From Defluviimonas aquaemixtae (lineage in GTDB: Bacteria; Pseudomonadota; Alphaproteobacteria; Rhodobacterales; Rhodobacteraceae), in NCBI RefSeq assembly GCF_900302475.1, contig NZ_OMOQ01000001.1, forward strand, positions 62,001-126,000: a stretch of 64,000 bases of DNA. The letters run 5' to 3'. A program made the position numbers and the translations under genes. This document shows positions 19,173 to 27,868 of the stretch, piece after piece; the stretch's first letter is position 1; the number at the start of each line of letters is the position of its first letter. Below the pieces are notes generated by a model. That model ran no database searches. It worked only from the letters and a program-made list of their open reading frames with translations, and was not told the DNA's origin.

Positions 19173-19579
19173 TCCGCCGCCTCGCGCTGAAAGACCATCT
19201 CGCGACCGTCTGTGTTGGACAGGATCAGGATGTCGTCCTGCACTTCGGCGAGCGTCATCTCCGTCAGCGCACGGAAATAGGCGTTCTCGGCCTGAAGGTC
19301 GGGACAGGCGCGGCGCGTGGACAACAGCATTTCGGCCTGAAACCAAGGGTAGGGTGCGCCTTGCGTGCCGTTGAAAGCGTTGCAGGGTCCATCCCCCGAT
19401 ATCCGCCCCGGTGCTGGGAACCCGAGTGTCGCGCGCGCCTCGAACGCCGCGCCATCAAGCTCCGAGAGCCGCCATGTCCCTTCGCGCGCGCCATGGCCTG
19501 ACAGCGTCTCGTCACCCGCGCAGGCGCCGAGCGTGGCGGAAAGGGCGAGGCAAAGCGGGCTGAGGCACATGCGGATCAT
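19163..19579 (-). CDS. META-domain lipoprotein
   Basis: A 138-residue protein with an N-terminal lipoprotein signal (hydrophobic [15 protein letters not shown]; lipobox LGAC places the lipidated Cys near residue 20). A META/HslJ-type domain follows: [21 protein letters not shown], and a late motif with [18 protein letters not shown] proteins sit in the cell envelope and several are heat-shock linked, but no catalytic role is known. Two possible ATGs (19579, 19570) differ by three residues. It is convergent with recO. Confidence 0.8.
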   Translation of the reverse strand: MIRMCLSPLCLALSATLGACAGDETLSGHGAREGTWRLSELDGAAFEARATLGFPAPGRISGDGPCNAFNGTQGAPYPWFQAEMLLSTRRACPDLQAENAYFRALTEMTLAEVQDDILILSNTDGREMVFQREAADQP

Positions 19580-19714
19580 GCCTTGAGGAGACAGAAGCCC
19601 GGCCCCAGTGGCAAGCCCCTAAGTCTCCTGACGAGGAGCGCAAGCGACATCCGCGTCGGAAATCGTCGCGACGTCCCTGCGCGCGACGGCTCAAACGGGA
19701 TGGCAGGAGGTCCG

Positions 19715-20941
19715 ATGCTAAGTCGCAATATCCCCGAATTCGTGCGCCACGCTCCGGTCCCGGGCGTGAAGGGGTTCGCAATCCTGACAGGGCTCGACGC
19801 CTCGGTCCGCGGCATCCTTATTTCCGTGTGGCCTCTCGTGATGTACCGCGCGCTCGAGGGCGATGCGGCGCTGGTCAGTCTCGCCTACTTCGTCATCGGA
19901 TGCGTCTCGCTCCTCACCGGGCTGATGGTGCCGTGGCTCAGCCGTTTCGCGCCCCGTCGCTGGGTCTATACGGGCGGAGCGGTGCTCTATCCCGCGGCTG
20001 GCATCCTCGCGATCATCGGCGGGCCGGTCCTGACACCCGTCGCGCTGCTTTTGTCCAGCCTCGCAACCGTTACCATCTTCATCTGCCTGAACGCATATGT
20101 GATGGACTATATCGCCCGGCATGAACTCGGGCACGGCGAGACGCTGAAGATGCTCTACAGCGCCGCTTCCTGGGCGGTTGGGCCGCTGCTCGGCGTCTTT
20201 ATGTGGAAGTACTGGGAGCCCCTTCCGTTCATCTTCGCCATGGGGTTTGCGCTTCTGCTGCTCGCGACCTTCTGGTTCATGCGGCTCGGCAATGGAAAGC
20301 TCATCACCCGGGCCCGGGCGCCCGCGCCGAACCCGCTCGCCTATCTCGGCCGGTTCTTCCGCCAGCCTCGGCTCATTGCGGGATGGCTCTTCGCGGTGCT
20401 GCGCTCGGCGGGATGGTGGGTCTATGTGGTCTATCTGCCAATCTTCTGCCTCGAGACCGGGCTTGGCGACTGGATCGCGAGCGCGGCATTTACGCTGTCG
20501 AACGCGCTCCTCTTCACCTCCCCGTTGATCCTGCGCTGGATGCAGCGGCGCGGACTGAGGCGTGCGATCCAGATCGCGTTCGCGAGCTGTGCAGGCTGCT
20601 TCGCGCTGGCCGCTTTGGGTCAGTTGTGGCCCCCGGCCGCTGTTGCGGCGCTTTTTGCAGGGTCGATCTTTCTCGTCATGCTCGATACGTTCGGCGGTCT
20701 GCCGTTCCTGATGTCGGTCAAGCCGGCGGAACGGACAGAGATGTCGGCCGTCTATTCGAGCTTCCGCGACGTCTCGGGCATCGTTACGCCGGGCGCGGCT
20801 TGGCTGGTTCTTCTCGTCGCTCCGATCTCCGGCGTTTTCGTCGCCTGCGCAGCCGGGCTCGCGATGATGGCCGGAGTTGCCGGGCTCATGCATCCGCGCT
20901 TTGGTGAAAAGCGCCAACCCCGCTTCGACCAGCCCGCGTAA
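19715..20941 (+). CDS. Major facilitator superfamily transporter
   Basis: A 408-residue polytopic membrane protein with about twelve hydrophobic helices. The loop after helix 2 has PWLSRFAPRRWVY, a relaxed MFS loop pattern. The second half contains WVYVVYLPIFCLETGLGDW and SAVYSSFRDVSGIVTPG. The ATG at 19715 follows CAGGAGGTCCG; the frame upstream to 19583 is not protein-like. No substrate can be assigned. It is divergent from the META lipoprotein and convergent with the sulfotransferase across a 156-base gap in which I see nothing firm. Confidence 0.82.
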   Translation: MLSRNIPEFVRHAPVPGVKGFAILTGLDASVRGILISVWPLVMYRALEGDAALVSLAYFVIGCVSLLTGLMVPWLSRFAPRRWVYTGGAVLYPAAGILAIIGGPVLTPVALLLSSLATVTIFICLNAYVMDYIARHELGHGETLKMLYSAASWAVGPLLGVFMWKYWEPLPFIFAMGFALLLLATFWFMRLGNGKLITRARAPAPNPLAYLGRFFRQPRLIAGWLFAVLRSAGWWVYVVYLPIFCLETGLGDWIASAAFTLSNALLFTSPLILRWMQRRGLRRAIQIAFASCAGCFALAALGQLWPPAAVAALFAGSIFLVMLDTFGGLPFLMSVKPAERTEMSAVYSSFRDVSGIVTPGAAWLVLLVAPISGVFVACAAGLAMMAGVAGLMHPRFGEKRQPRFDQPA

Positions 20942-21097
20942 CAACTCGCACCCGCCGTGCCAAACACATGCCGGGGCGCGAGCCTTGACCGTCCTGGGTC
21001 GTTTTCGGTTGTGCCGGGCTCCGGGGGGGCAAGATCGACAGGTCTTTGTCGTTGCGCCGTGCGTCTGCGCGGATGCCACGTCGGCCAGATACTCCAA

Positions 21098-22213
21098 CTA
21101 CGGCGACTTGGGCTGCTCGTCGGCGCTTTCAGGAGAATTGATCGTGTGTTGCTCTGCGAGCCGCTCGAATGTGCCTCGGTCGAGCGTTTGGCGCTGTCTT
21201 GGCTGAAGCGGCGTAAGTTCCACTGGGATATCGTGAAACCCGAACACGTTGCGCGCGATCTTCCGGACGATCGACGCAGGGTCGGCGCAGAGTTCTTCGT
21301 AGCTGACGACCGCGAAACGATCCGTGCCGAGGCGCTGCATCTGCTGTTCCTGCAGGCCATCGTAGAACCGGATTTGGCTCCGGACATCTTCGATGGGATC
21401 GTCAGGATACGCGCCGCCGCTTGCGGAGTGGTCGAGGCCGTAGCCGATCTTGGTCGAGCCTTGAATGTCGCGCCGCGCCTTCAGCAGAGACTGCGCGAGA
21501 TAGAGAGGATCACGGCGGAGGCAGACGAAGCGCGCGGTTGGCAGGATGGCCGCGACAAGATGCGCCGAGCCCAGGAGATTGTTATTCTTTGCCAAGACCG
21601 GCCGGCCGGACTGTCGCTCGAGGCGCGCGAAGAAACGGCGCATATCCTCGGTGGCACTTTCCGGAATCGATGACGGGATCGCGCGGCGGTCGGTGCCCAT
21701 CCATCGGTCCCAGAATTCAAGCCCGTCGCTTGGACCCGACAGCGACCGGGTGCGGCCGTAATAGCTTTCGAGGCGAACACGTTGGTTTGCAATTCCCCCG
21801 GTCAGAGGAAAGGCGCCAGATGCGGCGCTGCGCGGGAGCAGGCTTGCCAGGTTCGTGATGTAGGCGACGGGCAATGCCCGGATCAGGAGCTGGTGGAGAA
21901 GGGTGGTACCACTGCGTGGCGGCCCGGTGACGAAGAGGACCGGACGCGAGGGCGCCTCGGCCGCGTCGGCATCGCTCGCGACGAGACGCGCGATGGCCAT
22001 GTCGAAAGGCGCGAGCCCCAGCCGCAGCCCCGCCTGAAAAAGCGCAGCAAGGGCGTCGCGGTTACCGGACCGTAGAACGCGAAGTGCCAGTCCCGCCGGG
22101 TTGTGGAAGTGGCTTGGCACCACATGATGCAGCGCCCGACGGATTCGCCGTGAGTGACCGCCTTCCGGCGACAAGGATGCTAGATTCGGATCGCGTGCTT
22201 TTGGCTCGGGCAT
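21098..22213 (-). CDS. Sulfotransferase family protein
   Basis: A 371-residue protein with the PAPS-binding P-loop-like motif GPPRSGTTLLHQLL (about residues 97-110) and the downstream 3'-phosphate-binding region FVCLRRDPLYLAQSLL, both typical of Sulfotransfer_3 proteins. It would move sulfate from PAPS to a hydroxyl or amine of a glycan, lipid or small molecule. The N-terminal 90 residues are helical and basic with no signal peptide. The ATG at 22213 is preferred to a TTG at 22255, though neither has a strong ribosome site. It is divergent from the glycan cluster, so its acceptor may be that glycan (inference). Confidence 0.82.
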   Translation of the reverse strand: MPEPKARDPNLASLSPEGGHSRRIRRALHHVVPSHFHNPAGLALRVLRSGNRDALAALFQAGLRLGLAPFDMAIARLVASDADAAEAPSRPVLFVTGPPRSGTTLLHQLLIRALPVAYITNLASLLPRSAASGAFPLTGGIANQRVRLESYYGRTRSLSGPSDGLEFWDRWMGTDRRAIPSSIPESATEDMRRFFARLERQSGRPVLAKNNNLLGSAHLVAAILPTARFVCLRRDPLYLAQSLLKARRDIQGSTKIGYGLDHSASGGAYPDDPIEDVRSQIRFYDGLQEQQMQRLGTDRFAVVSYEELCADPASIVRKIARNVFGFHDIPVELTPLQPRQRQTLDRGTFERLAEQHTINSPESADEQPKSP

Positions 22214-22742
22214 CGTGGAATGACGTTCAAATGGCCCCCGCCTAGGTCGGCGCAAGATGGCGACGCACGGCAGGGCGGTGGCGCTTGCATCGAGGGGACA
22301 GGAAATCGGCGCTCATGGCAAGCCGTTCGACAATGAATATTCCGCGCGTGGATTAGTTCCGCGCGGACAACGTGCCGAAGGCGGATTCAATCCCAAGCGG
22401 TACAAAATGAGAAAAGCCTTCGATATTTCTTGACTGGACAGGGCGTTGCCCGGAACCTTGAAAGTGGTGGAAGGTCACGAATCGTCGCCCTGAAATCCTT
22501 CAGACGCGTAGCGTTGGACGGCTGGTCGACGAGGAAGTGTGGGTTCGGTTTTGACTACTTTCGACATGCTGAATTGACAAAAGGCGCATCTCGCGGTGCA
22601 GCTGCCATTACATCGCGCCGCAGAGTAGCCCTGAGGACCGACCGAAACCTTTGTGCGGGGTGGGAGGCCAATTGGTCGTGCCGATGCAAAACTACATTGG
22701 GAAGATTGAACCGGCCGCGCCGGGCGCCGGTTGGGCGGTTTC
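22214..22742. other. 529-base intergenic region between the sulfotransferase and glycan cluster
   Basis: No convincing gene is seen. The stretch looks less GC-rich than its surroundings and must hold the divergent promoters for the sulfotransferase and the nine-gene cluster. It contains a direct repeat TCCGCGCG at 22341-22348 and 22358-22365, and several TTGAC boxes (near 22433, 22551 and 22573) without a convincing -10 partner. At the right end an inverted repeat AACCGGC/GCCGGTT (22709-22732) abuts the ribosome site of the first cluster gene. ORFs in this stretch have no protein-like features. Confidence 0.6.
22709..22732 (+). promoter_or_regulatory. Hairpin next to the ribosome site of the first glycan-cluster gene
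   Basis: AACCGGC (22709-22715) and GCCGGTT (22726-22732) form a perfect 7-bp stem with a 10-base GC-rich loop. The GGGCGG ribosome-site candidate begins at 22733, directly after the stem, and the ATG is at 22743. A structure here could reduce translation of the whole coupled operon. Whether it acts as a regulator is inference. Confidence 0.35.
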
Positions 22743-23981
22743 ATGAACCAACCGGGATGTCGAACAAGAGATGTCTGGGGCACGAGCACGCCGCTGTCCA
22801 CGGACACGCGGAAGCGACCGGATTTGGACCCCCTGAAGGTCCTCTGCGCATTCGGAACCCGACCTGAGCTCATCAAGTTCCTTCCGGTCCTGCGCACGCT
22901 CCGGCGCCGGCGCGGCCTCATGCCGGTAACGGTACTCACGTCCCAGCATACCGACCTCGTCAAGCCGCTCATCGAGCTTTGGAAAATCCGGGTCGACCAT
23001 GATCTTGGCGCGATGGTTCACGGTCAGACGCTGAACAGCCTCTTATCCCGACTTGTCGCGCGTTTCGACGACGTACTCGCGGATGAGGCGCCGGACTTCG
23101 TGCTGGTTCAAGGCGATACGACGAGCGCGCTGGCCGCGGCGCAAGCTGCATGGCACCGCCAGATCCCGGTTGGGCACATCGAGGCCGGACTTCGGTCGGG
23201 AGCGCGCGAGAATCCCTTTCCCGAGGAGATGAACCGTCGACTCATCACGGCGCTCGCGACGCTGCATTTTGCCCCCACCGACCGAAATGTCGCGGCATTG
23301 CTGTCAGAAGGTGTGGCGCGCGATCGGATCATCCTGACCGGTAATCCGATCGTCGATGCGATCGGGCTGATCCGGAAACGGCAGACACCCTCGCCAGAGA
23401 TCCGGGACCTTGTCGCGAGTCTTGCCGGCCGCCGGCTCTTGCTTCTTACAACGCATCGCCGCGAGAGCTTCGGGGCGCTCATGCGCGGGCGTTTGCGCGT
23501 CTTGCGCGATTTCGTCGAGCGGCGGGCCGATGTCAGCCTCGTCTTCCCGGTGCATTGCAATCCAGCCGTCACCGAGGTCGCCACGCAAGAGTTAGGCGGG
23601 GTGCCGAACATCCATCTCGTGCCGCCGCTTCACTATCCCGATTTCCTGCATTGCCTCGCCTCCGCATGGCTCGTCGTGTCGGATTCGGGTGGCGTGCAGG
23701 AAGAGGCGCCGAGCCTCGGCAAGCCGCTGCTAATCCTTCGCGAAAACACAGAGCGGCCAGAGGTCGTGGAATCTGGCGTCGCGCGCCTCGTGGGCCGGAC
23801 ACCGCAGCGGCTTAGCGACGAATTGATCCTGGCTGAGGCGCAGGATTCTTGGGCGTATCGAGTGCAACCGATCGAAAACCCGTTCGGACGGGGGGAGAGT
23901 GCACGGCGCATCGTCGACGCGATTCAGGCGTGGCGCACTGAAGCCGCCATTCAAGGCAGGGGGGCGGCTGAGGCATCGTGA
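22743..23981 (+). CDS. UDP-N-acetylglucosamine 2-epimerase-type enzyme (WecB/WbpI-like)
   Basis: A 412-residue GT-B-fold epimerase that inverts C2 of a UDP-linked N-acetyl-sugar, usually UDP-GlcNAc to UDP-ManNAc. Motifs are FGTRPELIKF, VQGDTTSALAAA, GHIEAGLRS, FPEEMNRRLI, TTHRRESFG and SDSGGVQEEAPSLGKP, all at the expected places. The first 35 residues are an extra polar leader, so a later start is possible, but no strong internal site is seen. Because the cluster also has DegT, Gfo/Idh/MocA and acyltransferase genes, the substrate may be a 3-amino or 3-acylamino sugar, as for WbpI. It overlaps the next gene by four bases. Confidence 0.85.
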   Translation: MNQPGCRTRDVWGTSTPLSTDTRKRPDLDPLKVLCAFGTRPELIKFLPVLRTLRRRRGLMPVTVLTSQHTDLVKPLIELWKIRVDHDLGAMVHGQTLNSLLSRLVARFDDVLADEAPDFVLVQGDTTSALAAAQAAWHRQIPVGHIEAGLRSGARENPFPEEMNRRLITALATLHFAPTDRNVAALLSEGVARDRIILTGNPIVDAIGLIRKRQTPSPEIRDLVASLAGRRLLLLTTHRRESFGALMRGRLRVLRDFVERRADVSLVFPVHCNPAVTEVATQELGGVPNIHLVPPLHYPDFLHCLASAWLVVSDSGGVQEEAPSLGKPLLILRENTERPEVVESGVARLVGRTPQRLSDELILAEAQDSWAYRVQPIENPFGRGESARRIVDAIQAWRTEAAIQGRGAAEAS

Positions 23982-25609
23982 ACGACATCCGTCATCTACT
24001 TTCGGTCGACTTCGAGGAACATTTTCAGCTCGTGACCTCTGGGCGCGGAGTGCCGGAACGGCACTGGGATAGATTTCCTTCGCGGATCGTGGACAATACC
24101 GAGAGAGTTCTGCGCTTGCTGGACCGCCACGACACGAAGGCAACATTCTTCGTCGGTGACTGGGTCGCGGAACGATATGGCGCGCTGATCGCTGACATTG
24201 CCCTCGAAGGTCATGAGATCGCGTGCCGCCTTTCCCCGTCAAGGCGGCGGGCCGGACTCGCCTTCGCAGATCCTTCGCTGCACGCGGTTCAGTTCAAACG
24301 CCGGTTGGAGTCCGTGGCGGGCAGAGCCGTCCATGGATGCCGGATCGATCGCCCGGCAAGGGCGGTGCCATCTGGCGTCGGGTCGGGCGCCTCACCATTT
24401 CGGTACGAATGCCGCCCCGGGCCTGCCCTTGGCCCGCTTCGTGTCACCACACGAGCCGCATCGGACGGGACCCCCGTTCAGCTCGGTATGCCGAGCCTGC
24501 GCATCGCGGGGCAGGACGTGCCCCTCGTCGGCGGCGAGAGCCTCAGGCACGTGCCCGGCGCTCTCGAAAACCGCCTTCTCGCCGGCTGGGCGCGAAGCCG
24601 CGCGCCGCATCACTTCACGTTCAAGCTCTGGGAACTCGATCCCGACCTAGCGCGACTGGCGGTGCTTTCATCCGTCCAACGGCTTATTTGTTACCGAAAT
24701 CATCACCTGTTCGAGGAAAGGTTTGCGCGGCTTCTGGAGCGCGCGGCCTTCAGCCCAGTGCGGGCGCATCTCGGGCTTGCAGAGGAAAAAGTCGCCCGAA
24801 CCGCTCCGCTCGCGCCGGTTTCAGCGCCGCCCGCGGAGCCGGAAGTGCCGGGCGTGCCGGTCTCGATCATCGTGCCGTGCTTCAACGAGGAGGCAGGGCT
24901 TAGCTACCTCGCGAACGTGTTCTCGGCGCTCGATGCGGAACTCGGCCGGCGCCACAGGCTCAGCTTTGTCCTCGTCGATGATGGCAGTACCGACCGAACC
25001 CGGCAGGAAATGCAGCGGCTGTTCGGCCACGACGGACGATATCGGATCGTGCGGCATGAGATGAACAGGGGTATCGCGGCAGCCATTCTCACCGGAATCG
25101 GCGCGGCCAAGGACGACATCGTCGTCACCATGGATAGCGACTGTAGCTACGATCCGGCCCGGATTGAGGACATGCTGGCGCTGCTTGCGCCCGACGTGGC
25201 GTTGGTTACCGCCTCGCCCTATCACGCCGATGCCGGGGTTGAAGGCGTGCCCGGCTGGCGGATTTTCGTGTCGAGGGGCGCCTCATCGCTTTATCGAATG
25301 GTGCTTCGCACCCAGCTCGCGACCTACACCAGCTGCTTCCGCGTCTACCGGAAACGCGCTCTCGAAGGTCTGATTCTGCACCACGAAGGTTTCATCGGAG
25401 TCGCCGAGATGCTCGCGCGGCTGGATATGGCGGGCGGGCGGATTGCCGAATACCCGGTCGTGCTGGAGGCTCGGGTTCTTGGCCGTTCGAAACTCAGGCT
25501 GTTTCGTACGATTGTCGGACACTTGCGGCTGCTCGGCGCGATTTTTGCGACACGATTGCGGGACCGAAGACGCGCCGGTGCCATCGCATTGACGAAGGAG
25601 GAAGGTTGA
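23978..25609 (+). CDS. Pseudo-deacetylase / family 2 glycosyltransferase fusion
   Basis: A 543-residue two-domain protein. Residues 7-270 follow the polysaccharide deacetylase plan: SVDFEEHF at 9-16, ATFFVGDWVAERY, and a C-terminal block with LWELDPDLARL. But the metal-binding His-x3-His after GHEIAC is gone (it reads RLSPSRRR), and the RxPxx catalytic-arginine motif is replaced by CRIDRPARAVPSG, so this half is probably not catalytic. Residues 293-515 are an intact GT-A/GT2 domain: VSIIVPCFNEE, LVDDGSTDR and the DxD motif DSD at 386-388, resembling dolichol-phosphate mannosyltransferase or ArnC enzymes that act on polyprenyl phosphate. The start is GTG 23978, overlapping the epimerase stop. 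Confidence 0.82.
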   Translation: MNDIRHLLSVDFEEHFQLVTSGRGVPERHWDRFPSRIVDNTERVLRLLDRHDTKATFFVGDWVAERYGALIADIALEGHEIACRLSPSRRRAGLAFADPSLHAVQFKRRLESVAGRAVHGCRIDRPARAVPSGVGSGASPFRYECRPGPALGPLRVTTRAASDGTPVQLGMPSLRIAGQDVPLVGGESLRHVPGALENRLLAGWARSRAPHHFTFKLWELDPDLARLAVLSSVQRLICYRNHHLFEERFARLLERAAFSPVRAHLGLAEEKVARTAPLAPVSAPPAEPEVPGVPVSIIVPCFNEEAGLSYLANVFSALDAELGRRHRLSFVLVDDGSTDRTRQEMQRLFGHDGRYRIVRHEMNRGIAAAILTGIGAAKDDIVVTMDSDCSYDPARIEDMLALLAPDVALVTASPYHADAGVEGVPGWRIFVSRGASSLYRMVLRTQLATYTSCFRVYRKRALEGLILHHEGFIGVAEMLARLDMAGGRIAEYPVVLEARVLGRSKLRLFRTIVGHLRLLGAIFATRLRDRRRAGAIALTKEEG

Positions 25610-25610
25610 G

Positions 25611-26849
25611 ATGACGAGTGTGCAGGTATCCGGGCTGACAGTGCCTCCTATTCCATCGGATCAGGACGCAAGCGGTCGGCAGCTTGGCGACGAGGAGATC
25701 GAGATGCTCGCGCGCGCGGTGCGCAGCGGCACGTTGACGAGCACCAAGGGGACATTCGTCAAGGCATTCGAAGAGGGGTTCAGCAAGCGGATCGGTGTCG
25801 CGCACGCCGCCGCCTGCGCGTCGGGCACGAGCGCCATACATGCGGCGGTCGCCGCCATCGACCCTGAACCCGGAGACGAGATCGTGACCTCTCCGGTCAC
25901 CGACATGGGTGCGATTACGCCGATCATCTACCAGACCGCCGTACCGGTATTCGCCGATGTCGACGCTTCCTCTGGCAATATCACCGCCGAGACGGTCGAG
26001 CGTGTCCTCGGCCCCAAGACGCGCGCAATCGTGGTCACACATCTTTTCGGAAATCCGGCCGAGATGGGTCCGATCCTCGAGCTCGCTGAATCGCGGGGCA
26101 TCGCGGTCATCGAGGATTGCGCCCAAGCTTTCGGCGCTACATATGACGGACGACCCGTTGGCACGCTGGGCGCGATCGGATGTTACAGTCTTCAACAGGG
26201 CAAGCACATCACGACCGGCGAAGGCGGCATTGTGATCTCGAACGACGACCGCTTGGCCCGCCGGGTCAAGCTGTTCATCGACAAGGCCTGGGGCTACGGG
26301 GACCCCAGCCCGGATCACTACTTCGCCGCACTGAACGGCCGGATGAGCGAGCTGCAGGGCGCCGTCGCGACCGCGCAGCTAGGCAAGCTCTCCCAAAGCA
26401 TCAGCCAGCGACAGCGGATGGCCGAGCGGCTGACTTGTGCGATCGGCGACATTGAAGGGATTTACGCGCCCTGCGTGCCGAAGGCCGGCCGGCATAGTTT
26501 CTGGAAATACGCGCTGCGTGTCTCTCTGGATCTCGGCGGGCCAGACGTACTGGCGGCCGCGTTGCGAACTGGCGACATCGCATCGGCGCCGCGCTACATC
26601 CGCAAGCCGGCCTTCGAATGCGCCGTGATCCGTGACCAGCGGACCTTCGGAAACAGCCGATTTCCGTTCTCGCTCGCGCGCCCCGAGATTCTCGACTACG
26701 CGCCGGAACGGTACCCGGGGGTTTACCGGTTCCTGCGAGATGTCCTGGTCTTGCCCTGGAACGAGCGGCTCGAGGAGTCGCATGTCGATCTGATCGCCGA
26801 CCGGCTTCGTGCCTATGCGGCCAGCGAAGCCGCGGGCGCGGCGCAATGA
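25611..26849 (+). CDS. DegT/DnrJ/EryC1/StrS sugar aminotransferase
   Basis: A 412-residue PLP enzyme that aminates a keto-sugar nucleotide. The Schiff-base lysine is Lys198 in SLQQGKHITTGEGG; the cofactor aspartate is in VIEDCAQAFGA (Asp169); SGTSAIHAAV binds the phosphate. With the next gene (oxidoreductase) it forms the GnnB/GnnA or WbpE/WbpB pairing, which installs a 3-amino group on UDP-GlcNAc or its uronate. It starts one base after the GT2 stop and its end overlaps the next start (ATGA). The exact sugar is inferred from neighbours. Confidence 0.88.
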   Translation: MTSVQVSGLTVPPIPSDQDASGRQLGDEEIEMLARAVRSGTLTSTKGTFVKAFEEGFSKRIGVAHAAACASGTSAIHAAVAAIDPEPGDEIVTSPVTDMGAITPIIYQTAVPVFADVDASSGNITAETVERVLGPKTRAIVVTHLFGNPAEMGPILELAESRGIAVIEDCAQAFGATYDGRPVGTLGAIGCYSLQQGKHITTGEGGIVISNDDRLARRVKLFIDKAWGYGDPSPDHYFAALNGRMSELQGAVATAQLGKLSQSISQRQRMAERLTCAIGDIEGIYAPCVPKAGRHSFWKYALRVSLDLGGPDVLAAALRTGDIASAPRYIRKPAFECAVIRDQRTFGNSRFPFSLARPEILDYAPERYPGVYRFLRDVLVLPWNERLEESHVDLIADRLRAYAASEAAGAAQ

Positions 26850-27868
26850 GCGGCGCATTCAGACTTGGCCTTGTTGGCGCTGGGGCGATCGCGCGCAGCT
26901 ATGCGGCGGCCATCTCGGGCGGAGGAACGGCGCAGCTTGTCGCGGTGGCCGATACCGATGGTGACGCGGCCGCGGCCTTCGCGCGCGACACCGGCGCCGT
27001 TCCCTTTTCGTCGCACCGCGACTTGGCGGCGGCCTCGATCTGCGACGCGGTGCTCGTGACGACACCGCCGGCGACCCATGCCGCCATCGTGATCGATTTG
27101 GTGTCACGTGGTCTTCCCGTTCTATGCGAGAAGCCGCTCAGCATAACTCTCGACTCGGCGCGGCAGATGACACAGGCGGCAGCAGACAACGGTGTCGTCT
27201 TGTCGATGGCGTCCAAATTCCGGTTCGTCGATGACGTGATCAGGGCGCGCGAGATGATCGCCGAGGGCGCCATTGGCGCTCCGCTCATGCTGGAAAACGT
27301 CTTCACCAGCGTCGTCGACATGACGAACCGTTGGAATGCGGACGCCCGCATCAGCGGCGGCGGAGTGCTGATCGACAACGGCACCCACAGCATCGACATC
27401 GTGCGCTATTTCCTGGGGCCGATCACGGAGGTATTCGCGGTCGCCGGGCCACGCATGCAGCCGGTCGGGGTCGAAGACACAGTAACCCTTATCGCGCGGA
27501 CCGCAGGTGGGGCGCAGACGACGGTTGAAACATCGTGGAGCCTGCACAAGGACCGAAGCGCATTCATCGCCGTATATGGAACGGAAGGCGCCATCGAGGT
27601 CGGCTGGCAGGGCTCGCGCTTTCGGCGCGGGCGAGCCGGGATCTGGGAGCCGTACGGCACTGGCTACGACAAGTCGGCGGCATTCGCACGGCAGATCGAC
27701 CATTTCGCTGCGGTCGTTCGCGGCGAGGACAAACCGCTGCCCGATGCTGCGGACGCTCTCGCCTCCGTCGCAGTGATCCAGGCGGCGTACCGATCCATCG
27801 CGACCGGGCGCTGGGTTCCGGCCGAGCCGGATCTGGCCCATTCGCCCTTCATGGAAATTGCCCGATGA
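26846..27868 (+). CDS. Gfo/Idh/MocA-family sugar oxidoreductase
   Basis: A 340-residue NAD(P)-dependent dehydrogenase. The N-terminal Rossmann fold begins LGLVGAGAIARSYAAAI. The family signature CEKPLS (Glu95, Lys96, Pro97) is present, and the catalytic-type histidine is His181 in LIDNGTHSIDIVRYF. In GnnA and WbpB, such enzymes oxidise C3 of UDP-GlcNAc or its uronate before transamination by a DegT partner, which is the preceding gene here. No UDP-sugar 6-dehydrogenase (WbpA-like) is in the window, so the GnnA-type reaction is the simpler reading. It is coupled to both neighbours by four-base overlaps. Confidence 0.86.
   Translation: MSGAFRLGLVGAGAIARSYAAAISGGGTAQLVAVADTDGDAAAAFARDTGAVPFSSHRDLAAASICDAVLVTTPPATHAAIVIDLVSRGLPVLCEKPLSITLDSARQMTQAAADNGVVLSMASKFRFVDDVIRAREMIAEGAIGAPLMLENVFTSVVDMTNRWNADARISGGGVLIDNGTHSIDIVRYFLGPITEVFAVAGPRMQPVGVEDTVTLIARTAGGAQTTVETSWSLHKDRSAFIAVYGTEGAIEVGWQGSRFRRGRAGIWEPYGTGYDKSAAFARQIDHFAAVVRGEDKPLPDAADALASVAVIQAAYRSIATGRWVPAEPDLAHSPFMEIAR

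Noticed and set aside
22475..22972. A 165-codon minus-strand frame across the leader of the glycan operon
   Set aside because: It overlaps the 5' part of the epimerase gene in antisense and has no domain; no ribosome site.
24220..24480. A possible pair of sequencing frameshifts explaining the damaged deacetylase motifs
   Set aside because: The other frames here do not restore the missing His-x3-His or arginine motifs, and the deacetylase-like C-terminal block plus the GT2 domain stay in the annotated frame, so divergence is the simpler explanation.
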